A stretch of 16,232 nucleotides of DNA from an uncultured Collinsella sp. (GTDB taxonomy: Bacteria; Actinomycetota; Coriobacteriia; Coriobacteriales; Coriobacteriaceae): contig CABSAN010000051.1 in NCBI GenBank assembly GCA_902475785.1, forward strand, positions 1 through 16,232, given 5' to 3'. Each line of letters opens with the position of its first letter. Position 1 is the first letter of the stretch. The notes below the pieces were generated by a model that was not told the origin of the DNA, did no database searches, and saw nothing but the letters and a program-made list of their open reading frames with translations. Shown here in pieces: positions 1 through 6,975 of this stretch. A program made the translations under genes and the position numbers.

Positions 1-2
1 TG

Positions 3-215
3 GTATACGGGTGCATCATCGACGTCTTCAATACAGAAGATATCAGTGCGGAATGCGCTGGGAAGTTACCCCATGCGGCCAGCTGTGGGATCTTTGCTGC
101 GCTCGAGCAAGCAACCCAACATATATCTGAATTTGGATGGGAGGGGCTTGTTGCTGATAGGGGCGTTGAGCTGTTGTTGGCACTTTGGGATGCGTGGCGC
201 CCTGGGTTGGGGTGA
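3..215 (+). CDS. Possible C-terminus of an unrecognised protein (5' end outside window)
   Basis: Reading from base 3 gives 70 codons open to a TGA at 213-215 with no start needed, so the gene would begin left of the window. The translation begins VYGCIIDVFNTEDISAEC and ends in helix-like acidic and hydrophobic text (ELLLALWDAWRPGLG). This composition looks more protein-like than the two other open plus frames here. It would converge on the tetR gene that ends at 238. I do not recognise the family. Codon use is less GC-biased than in the housekeeping genes, so a chance open frame is a real alternative. Confidence 0.35.
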   Translation, partial: VYGCIIDVFNTEDISAECAGKLPHAASCGIFAALEQATQHISEFGWEGLVADRGVELLLALWDAWRPGLG

Positions 216-237
216 TGCTTTGGGATGAGCTTCTTAC

Positions 238-777
238 TTAGGTGAAGAGAGGCTTTATGGCTGATAGGTAATCTTTGGCTACGTCGGCTTTGTCGGCTTG
301 GAAGTTGTGCCAGGCCCACCATTGGACCATTCCTACGAAGCTTGAGGCTATGTGGTGTAGTAGGAAGCTTCGGTCCATGGTGGCGGCGGGGCCGTTTGGG
401 TCGGTGGGGACGGTTTCGGCTGCTCGTGACATGATGGTCTTGCGTAAGCAGTCGGCGAAGACGCGTGAGCCGGCGCCGGCTACGAGGGCTCGTACGCCCT
501 GGCGGCGTTCCCAGAGGTTGTTGAGGATATGCTCGACTTGTACGAGCGGGTCATCGAGCGGTGTGCCATCGTCGTCGAGGGCGTGGGTGCAGATGTCGCT
601 CACGAGTTCGGACAGTAGGTCATCTTTGCTCTTGAAGAGGCCATAGAACGTGGCCCGACCCACATGGGCGCGAGCGATGATGTCGCCGACGGTGATTTTG
701 CCGTAGTCCTCTTCGCGCAGCAGTTCGGAGAACGCCGCGACGATGGCGGCGCGGCTTTTTGCCTTGCGGGCATCCAT
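238..777 (-). CDS. TetR/AcrR-family transcriptional regulator
   Basis: The protein has 179 residues when started at the ATG at 777 (MDARKAKSRAAI). A longer reading to 825 would run into larC. The N-terminal 50 residues form a typical TetR helix-turn-helix: AAIVAAFSELLREEDYGKIT, then VGDIIARAHVGRATFYGLFK and SKDDLLSEL. The remainder is the ligand-binding, dimerising helical half, with a Trp-rich stretch (MVQWWAWHNF) near the end. The start lies 2 nt after the larC stop, so it is probably translated by coupling from the larBC message. Position suggests it senses a ligand linked to the larBC pathway and may autoregulate the operon, perhaps at the inverted repeat at 2535-2568. The ligand is unknown. 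Confidence 0.85.
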   Translation of the reverse strand: MDARKAKSRAAIVAAFSELLREEDYGKITVGDIIARAHVGRATFYGLFKSKDDLLSELVSDICTHALDDDGTPLDDPLVQVEHILNNLWERRQGVRALVAGAGSRVFADCLRKTIMSRAAETVPTDPNGPAATMDRSFLLHHIASSFVGMVQWWAWHNFQADKADVAKDYLSAIKPLFT

Positions 778-779
778 GG

Positions 780-1697
780 CTATGCGTCCGTGTGAACGAG
801 CAGGCAGCGGAGCGTACCGGAGCAACCCTCGTAGGGGCGCTTACCGGCGCCGTAGCCGACGGCCTCGATGCGGTAGCGGGCCGGCAGGTGCTCGGACGTG
901 CGCAGTGCGGCGACGATGGCGGCGCCCGTGGGCGTCACGAGCTCACCGGCGACCGGCGCGGGCGTGAGGGCGATATTGCCCGCTTGGCACAGGTTGACGA
1001 CAGCGGGGACAGGAATGGGCATAAGGCCGTGGGCACAGCGGATGGTGCCGTGACCCTCGGAGAGCGACTCGACCACGATGTCCTCAATACCTAGGTCATC
1101 GAGGCAGATGGCGACAGAGCAGACGTCGACGATGGAGTCGATGGCGCCCACCTCGTGGAACATGACGGTCTCGGTCGTTTTGCCGTGGGCCTTGGCCTCG
1201 GTGGCGGCGAGCGCGGTAAAGATGGCGAGCGCGCGACGCTTGGCGCCATCGCTTAGCTGCGAGTCATCGATGATGGCGGTGACATCCGCCAAAGAACGGT
1301 GGTGATGGTGGTGGGCGTGATGGTGACCCTCGTGGCCATGACCGTGGGCCTCATGGTCATGCTCGTGGCAGTGCTCGTGTTCGTGCTCGCCATGATCATG
1401 ATGGTGGTGCTCATGCTCGTGCGTGTGCTCGGCAGGCGCTTCGTTGCCGTAGAGCCAGGCCATGTCGTGGTCGTGGTTCTCGAGCTCCTCTGCCAGCTGA
1501 ACGTCAAAGTCGCAGGCGTCGATGCCATGCTTGTTTGCGCGTGTAACGGCAATCTCAAAGCCGTCGACCGGCAGCGTGGCGAGCTGCTCGCGCAGATGCT
1601 TCTCGCTGGCGCCCAGGTCGAGCAGGGCCGCGACGGTCATATCGCCGCTGATGCCCGAGGTGCCGTCGATGATAAGCGTGTGGTGATGGTTGGACAT
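780..1697 (-). CDS. larC: LarC nickel-insertion protein, N-terminal (LarC1) part only, with His-rich insert
   Basis: LarC is the CTP-dependent cyclometallase that puts nickel into the pincer nucleotide cofactor of LarA-type racemases. This 305-residue protein shows the LarC N-terminal signature DGTSGISGDM (residues 11-20), FHEVGAIDSIVD, ELVTPTGAAI and VGYGAGKR near the end. Residues 91-133 contain 25 histidines, a likely nickel-binding or storage segment. Full-length LarC is usually about 400 residues. Without the insert this one is only about 260 and ends about 20 residues after GYGAGK, where the LarC2 domain would start. No LarC2 sequence is visible in any frame downstream; the tetR gene begins 2 nt later. 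The start at 1697 follows an AGGAG site that overlaps the larB stop. An independently encoded LarC2 elsewhere is possible. Confidence 0.85.
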   Translation of the reverse strand: MSNHHHTLIIDGTSGISGDMTVAALLDLGASEKHLREQLATLPVDGFEIAVTRANKHGIDACDFDVQLAEELENHDHDMAWLYGNEAPAEHTHEHEHHHHDHGEHEHEHCHEHDHEAHGHGHEGHHHAHHHHHRSLADVTAIIDDSQLSDGAKRRALAIFTALAATEAKAHGKTTETVMFHEVGAIDSIVDVCSVAICLDDLGIEDIVVESLSEGHGTIRCAHGLMPIPVPAVVNLCQAGNIALTPAPVAGELVTPTGAAIVAALRTSEHLPARYRIEAVGYGAGKRPYEGCSGTLRCLLVHTDA

Positions 1698-1707
1698 GAA
1701 ATGCTCC

Positions 1708-2490
1708 TTAGCGGGCGCAGGGCGTGCCGGCGCTCAGATGATTGATAAGACTTGCCTGGTAGGCGGCACCAAAGCCGTTGTCGATGTTGACAACAGAAAC
1801 GCCGCTGGCGCAGGAGTTGAGCATGGCGAGCAGCGCGGCTACGCCGCCAAAGCTTGCGCCATAGCCCACACTGGTGGGGACGGCGATGACCGGACAGCTC
1901 ACCAGGCCTCCGATGACGCTCGCCAGGGCGCCCTCCATGCCGGCGATGGCGATGACCACCTGCGCCTGGGCAAGTTCCTCGGCATGAGCGAGCAGGCGGT
2001 GCAGGCCGGCGACACCCACGTCGTAGAGGCGATCGACCTCGTTGCCGTAGAACTCGGCCGTCAGTGCCGCCTCTTCGGCGACGGGCAGGTCGCTCGTGCC
2101 GGCGCAGGCGACGACAACGCGTCCGTTGCCGGTGGGGGAGGGCTTGCCACCAACCAAGGCGAGCTGGGCGTCCGGGGCATATCCCAGGTCGATGTCGTTG
2201 CCAAGAAGCTCAGCGGTGTGCGCGGCTTTTTCGGCATCTAAGCGTGTGACCAGGATGCGCTCCTGGCCTGCATCGAGTAATGCTTTGATAATGGCGGCAA
2301 TTTGCTCGGCGGTTTTACCGGCACCGTAGACAACCTCGCCGGCTCCCTGGCGCACTCCGCGCGAAAGATCGAGCTGCGCAAAGCCCAAATCGGCGGTCGG
2401 AGCCGTCTGGATGCGCGTAAGGGCATCGGCAGGGGTGACTGATCCGCCGGCAACATCGCTCAGCAGCTGCTCAAGATCTCGCTTATCCAT
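1708..2490 (-). CDS. larB: LarB, pyridinium-3,5-biscarboxylic acid mononucleotide synthase
   Basis: LarB carboxylates and hydrolyses nicotinic acid adenine dinucleotide, the first step of nickel-pincer cofactor synthesis. The 260-residue protein has a LarB N-terminal half (SRGVRQGAGEVVYGAGKT, residues 43-60). Its C-terminal half is PurE-like: CAGTSDLPVAEEA at 129-141, then YDVGVAGLHRLL, AGMEGALASVIGGL and VPTSVGYGASFGG. Length and motifs match the family. The ATG at 2490 is preferred over an upstream start at 2523 because a GAAGGGAA ribosome site sits just before it. The TAA stop overlaps the ribosome site of larC, so the two are co-translated. larA and larE, the other expected partners, are not in this window. 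Confidence 0.93.
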   Translation of the reverse strand: MDKRDLEQLLSDVAGGSVTPADALTRIQTAPTADLGFAQLDLSRGVRQGAGEVVYGAGKTAEQIAAIIKALLDAGQERILVTRLDAEKAAHTAELLGNDIDLGYAPDAQLALVGGKPSPTGNGRVVVACAGTSDLPVAEEAALTAEFYGNEVDRLYDVGVAGLHRLLAHAEELAQAQVVIAIAGMEGALASVIGGLVSCPVIAVPTSVGYGASFGGVAALLAMLNSCASGVSVVNIDNGFGAAYQASLINHLSAGTPCAR

Positions 2491-2534
2491 ATATGTTCCC
2501 TTCGACGGCGCAAAGTCTAGCACTCAAAGGGTGT

Positions 2535-2568
2535 GTTTCCGAACACTAAGACAAAATTGTTCGGAAAC
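2535..2568. promoter_or_regulatory. Perfect 11-bp inverted repeat upstream of larB (candidate operator)
   Basis: GTTTCCGAACA (2535-2545) and TGTTCGGAAAC (2558-2568) are exact reverse complements separated by 12 nt. Each arm also contains a small dyad TTCnGAA, so the site could be two operators with centres 23 bp apart. A minus-strand TATAGT (2572-2567) that could serve as a -10 touches the right arm, which would place a bound repressor over the start of larB transcription. The obvious candidate binder is the TetR-type protein encoded at the end of the operon. The arms share GTTTCCG/CGGAAAC with the hairpin array at 5409-5576, so kinship with that repeat family is an alternative. Confidence 0.6.
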
Positions 2569-2604
2569 TATAGGACAGACTGATTCAATTGTTGGACGGA
2601 TCGG

Positions 2605-3240
2605 CTAGTCGCGCAGGATGATGTCCATGGCGAGCATCAGGTTGCGCTCGTCGATGGCAAACGGGGCGGCCTCGCGCGTCTTGGGCTTGGCACAAAACGC
2701 GATGCCCGTGCCCGCGGCCTGAATCATGGGGATGTCGTTGGCACCGTCGCCAATCGCGACGGTGTGGGCCATATCGACGCCGCACTCAACTGCCCAGTCC
2801 AGCAGCTGGATGAGCTTGGACTCCTTGGTCACAATGTCGGCAGCCAACTTACCGGTGAGCTTGCCGTCCATGACTTCCAGGCGGTTGGCCAGGCAAAAAT
2901 CGATACCCGCGGCGGCTTCGATCTTATCGGCGACCTCGTGAAAGCCGCCGCTTACCACGCCGACCTTCCAGCCCTTGCTGTGCGCCGAGCGCACAAGCTC
3001 CAGTGCGCCGGGGGTAAATGTCACACGCTCAAAGGTGCGCTCGAACACGCTCTCGTCCAGGCCGGCGAGCAGTCCCACGCGCTTCTCGAGCGCTTGCTTA
3101 AAGTCCAGCTCGCCGCGCATAGCGCGCTCGGTGATTTGCGCAACTTGCTCGCCCACGCCTGCCTCCTCGCCCAACAGGTCGATGACCTCCTGGTTGATGA
3201 GGGTGGAGTCGATATCCATAACAATGAGGCGTGCGGTCAT
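2605..3240 (-). CDS. serB: Phosphoserine phosphatase
   Basis: This enzyme dephosphorylates O-phosphoserine in the last step of serine synthesis. It is a HAD-superfamily protein of 211 residues. Motif I is DIDST at residues 9-13, with Asp9 as nucleophile and Asp11 as acid/base. It is followed by the cap region (EAGVGEQVAQITERAMRGEL), motif II VVSGGF and motif III GDGANDIPM, all in the expected order and spacing for SerB. The ATG at 3240 is chosen because GGAAAGG lies just upstream; an in-frame start at 3285 adds a stretch unlike SerB. It is divergent from aspS. No terminator is visible between it and larB, so some read-through into larBC is likely. Confidence 0.93.
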   Translation of the reverse strand: MTARLIVMDIDSTLINQEVIDLLGEEAGVGEQVAQITERAMRGELDFKQALEKRVGLLAGLDESVFERTFERVTFTPGALELVRSAHSKGWKVGVVSGGFHEVADKIEAAAGIDFCLANRLEVMDGKLTGKLAADIVTKESKLIQLLDWAVECGVDMAHTVAIGDGANDIPMIQAAGTGIAFCAKPKTREAAPFAIDERNLMLAMDIILRD

Positions 3241-3362
3241 GAGGGGCCTTTCCGAGTGCAGTTGTATTGGGGCACATTGTCGCACGTGACGAGCGCGGGC
3301 GGGTGCCGCGGTGCGTCAATTGTTTCGTCTCCGTCAAGTCTTTGGGCAGGAGTCACTTTTCC

Positions 3363-3391
3363 GTGGCACATCGACACAGGTGCGATAAGAT
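3363..3391 (+). promoter_or_regulatory. Probable sigma70-type promoter for aspS
   Basis: GTGGCA (3363-3368) and TAAGAT (3386-3391) are separated by 17 bp. Each matches four of six consensus positions. Transcription would start near 3398, leaving a leader of about 100 nt before the aspS start. The call rests on position and spacing only. Confidence 0.4.
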
Positions 3392-3433
3392 AGAACGCCA
3401 TGTCTGGCTGCGCGGTTTACGCAGGCTGGGCAA

Positions 3434-3475
3434 ATCTGTACGACGCCGCCCGGAACGACACGGGGCGGCACAGAT
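3434..3475 (+). promoter_or_regulatory. Bulged hairpin in the aspS 5' leader
   Basis: ATCTGT (3434-3439) pairs with ACAGAT (3470-3475), and GCCGCCC (3445-3451) pairs with GGGCGGC (3463-3469). This gives 13 bp with a 5-nt bulge (3440-3444) and an 11-nt loop. The structure ends about 5 nt before the aspS ribosome-binding site, so it could shape translation initiation or protect the message. No T-box core sequence or U-run is visible, so neither a T-box nor a terminator is supported. Confidence 0.45.
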
Positions 3476-3496
3476 CCATAAAGGAGGATCACTGGT

Positions 3497-5284
<1,788 letters not shown>

Positions 5285-5307
5285 GCGAGCGGCTACATAT
5301 TGCCCGC

Positions 5308-5342
5308 AACGAGGGAAGGACGTGTGCCTTCCCTCGTTTTTT
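5308..5342 (+). terminator. Intrinsic terminator after aspS
   Basis: A perfect 12-bp stem, AACGAGGGAAGG (5308-5319) with CCTTCCCTCGTT (5327-5338), has a 7-nt loop and runs into a T-tract. It begins 24 nt after the aspS stop. Confidence 0.93.
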
Positions 5343-5408
5343 ATACGCCGAGATTGTGAGGGCATGGGGTGACCGGGCGTCGCGGAAAGCGCGTCCCGGG
5401 TCCAGAAC

Positions 5409-5452
5409 GGGTCGCGCTTTCCCAAAGGGGGTCCTCTGGGAAAGCGCGACCC
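5409..5452. repeat. Palindromic hairpin repeat, copy 1
   Basis: GGGTCGCGCTTTCCC (5409-5423) and GGGAAAGCGCGACCC (5438-5452) are perfect 15-bp arms around a 14-nt loop. Just to the left, GCGGAAAGCGCGTCCC (5378-5393) looks like the right arm of a further decayed copy. It is the first of three successive hairpins of identical geometry between aspS and the lacI-type gene. Confidence 0.9.
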
Positions 5453-5470
5453 AGAATTCGGAAAAATAAT

Positions 5471-5514
5471 GGGGCACAGTTTCCGGTTGAGCTGTCTAAC
5501 GGAAACTGTGCCCC
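5471..5514. repeat. Palindromic hairpin repeat, copy 2
   Basis: GGGGCACAGTTTCCG (5471-5485) and CGGAAACTGTGCCCC (5500-5514) are perfect 15-bp arms, extendable by one T-A pair, with a 14-nt loop containing CTGTCT. Copies 2 and 3 are preceded by a short AT-richer spacer beginning with AGAAT. Confidence 0.92.
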
Positions 5515-5532
5515 AGAATGAGCACTCAAAAC

Positions 5533-5576
5533 GGGGCAGGCTTTCCGTAACAACTGTCTGGCGGAAAGCCTGCCCC
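5533..5576. repeat. Palindromic hairpin repeat, copy 3
   Basis: GGGGCAGGCTTTCCG (5533-5547) and CGGAAAGCCTGCCCC (5562-5576) are perfect 15-bp arms with a 14-nt loop containing CTGTCT. It lies 6 nt beyond the stop of the minus-strand regulator and is followed on that strand by GTTTT, so it may also end that transcript. Confidence 0.92.
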
Positions 5577-5582
5577 AATTTC

Positions 5583-6599
5583 TTATAGCGAGTCTCTCTG
5601 GATCAGCTGCATGTGCATCACGGAGGTGGTGGGCTCGGCACCCTTGATCATGTCGAGCGCAATGTTGGCGGCCATGTGGCCTTCTTCGCGCAGGGGCTGG
5701 CGGACGGTCGTGAGCGCGGGGACGCAGCGCGTCGCAATCTCGTGATCGTCGAAGCCGACGACAGAAATGTCCGCCGGAACGGATAGGCCTTCCTCGTTGA
5801 GTGCGGTGATGACGCCAGCCGCGATACGGTCCGATCCGCAGAGCACGCCATCGAAAGCAATCTCGCGCGCGAGGATCTGGTGCATGGCCTGATAGCCGTC
5901 TCCGTTGTTCCAGCCGGTATAGATAACGTTTGCGTCTGGGAGGTCTTCGCCCAAGACGGCGCGGTAGCCGCGCAGGCGGTCGACAACGGCGGGGTTGTCT
6001 TGCGGTCCCAACACGGCGACGATATCTTTGCGCCCTCGCTCCTTCATAGCGAGCGCTGCAAAGCGTCCGCCCTCTTCGTCGTCAGAGTAGACCGTCGAGA
6101 ACACATCGCGATAGGGGTGGCCCTCGAGCTGGCCGCACAACACGGTAGGTACGCCCAGCTCGCGCAGCACCTCGAGCAGCTCGCTGCCCTTGTAGGGGGA
6201 GACGTCGATCACGGCGTCGAACGAGCGGCGCTCAAAGTGCTCGCGTGCGCGGTTGCGCTCATGCGTAGAAGACGCCTGCAAGATAACGGGCAGATAGGAC
6301 GACTCCGACAGTTCCTCGGTAATGCCGCTCAAAAACTCGCTATAGGTGGGGTCGCTGAAGAGTTCACTCAGGGGCTCGGTCACGAGTACGGCGATGATTT
6401 CCGTGCGCCCGACAGCGAGCGCTCGGCCACGAGCGTTGGGGACAAAATTGACTTCCTTGGCCGCCGCGCGGACGCGCTTTTTGGTTTCCTCGCTAATGCG
6501 GGGCGAATCGTTGAGAGCGCGCGATGCCGTGGAGCGCGATACGCCGGCAGCTGCGGCAACCTCGGCAAGCGTAGGTGCGGTGCGAACTGGTTGGGTCAT
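5583..6599 (-). CDS. LacI/GalR-family transcriptional regulator of the ebg operon
   Basis: The protein has 338 residues, normal for the family. The N-terminal helix-turn-helix and hinge helix are clear: TLAEVAAAAGVSRSTASRAL, then NDSPRISEETKKRVRAAAKE, with a hinge region near residues 48-60. The remainder is a periplasmic-binding-protein-like sugar-sensing domain (GVLCGSDRIAAGVITALNEE, then VPADISVVGFDDHEIA). The ATG at 6599 follows AGGAGA. A possible -10 TATAGT lies on the minus strand at 6666-6661. It diverges from ebgA, and three CAACCGGTTG palindromes of LacI-operator type lie upstream of ebgA. It most likely represses ebgAC until a galactoside inducer binds; the inducer is inferred from the neighbours. 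Confidence 0.93.
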   Translation of the reverse strand: MTQPVRTAPTLAEVAAAAGVSRSTASRALNDSPRISEETKKRVRAAAKEVNFVPNARGRALAVGRTEIIAVLVTEPLSELFSDPTYSEFLSGITEELSESSYLPVILQASSTHERNRAREHFERRSFDAVIDVSPYKGSELLEVLRELGVPTVLCGQLEGHPYRDVFSTVYSDDEEGGRFAALAMKERGRKDIVAVLGPQDNPAVVDRLRGYRAVLGEDLPDANVIYTGWNNGDGYQAMHQILAREIAFDGVLCGSDRIAAGVITALNEEGLSVPADISVVGFDDHEIATRCVPALTTVRQPLREEGHMAANIALDMIKGAEPTTSVMHMQLIQRDSL

Positions 6600-6840
6600 G
6601 GCGTCTCCTGGAAAATGCGGTCGATGTTGTCGCTGATACGGGCTGGTGCGGATACAGCTTACTATAGTGCGCCTGAACAGCGTTCATGATATCCGGTGAC
6701 CGGTGTCGTTTTGCAACCAAGCCGCAATCGAATACGTCTCGTATGGGTGAGATATCAGCGGGCGTGGGGGTTGCCTACGAGCTTAAGAACGATGTCTTGC
6801 GCTGAGTTTCGATACTCAGGGTGACATAAGTGTCGCGGTT

Positions 6841-6856
6841 GTACAACCGGTTGCAC
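6841..6856. promoter_or_regulatory. LacI-type operator 1 upstream of ebgA
   Basis: The perfect palindrome CAACCGGTTG (6844-6853) sits in the wider context GTACAACCGGTTGCAC. Its central CG dyad and TG(C/T)AACC half-sites are typical for LacI/GalR proteins. It lies 45 bp upstream of operator 2, about four helical turns away. A weaker dyad, CTGAGT-6 nt-ACTCAG (6802-6819), lies further upstream. Confidence 0.85.
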
Positions 6857-6885
6857 CGTTAACCCGGCCAAATCGACCGTTCAGC

Positions 6886-6925
6886 GGACAACCGGTTGCA
6901 CAGTTTTTTGCATCGCCCGTAAGAT
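6886..6925 (+). promoter_or_regulatory. LacI-type operator 2 overlapping a probable ebgA promoter
   Basis: The operator core CAACCGGTTG is at 6889-6898. A possible -35 TTGCAC (6896-6901) overlaps its right half, and a possible -10 TAAGAT (6920-6925) follows with 18-bp spacing. A protein bound here would block RNA polymerase directly. The promoter hexamers are weak matches; the operator is the firm part. Confidence 0.6.
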
Positions 6926-6927
6926 AA

Positions 6928-6944
6928 GGACAACCGGTTGCACA
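6928..6944. promoter_or_regulatory. LacI-type operator 3 just downstream of the probable ebgA transcription start
   Basis: The third copy of CAACCGGTTG (6931-6940) sits in the same flanks as operator 2 (GGA before, CACA after). Its centre is 42 bp from operator 2, exactly four helical turns. It falls in the initial transcribed region, 35 bp before the ebgA start codon. Confidence 0.85.
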
Positions 6945-6975
6945 AGAATCACTACGATGACGAAGGAGCATCACC

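Noticed and set aside
1299..1745. 148-codon plus-strand open frame full of Val and Met
   Set aside because: It is the antisense of the His-rich tract of larC (His codons read as Val/Met on the other strand).
3398..3496. T-box riboswitch in the aspS leader
   Set aside because: There is no T-box core sequence, specifier stem or terminator/antiterminator pair.
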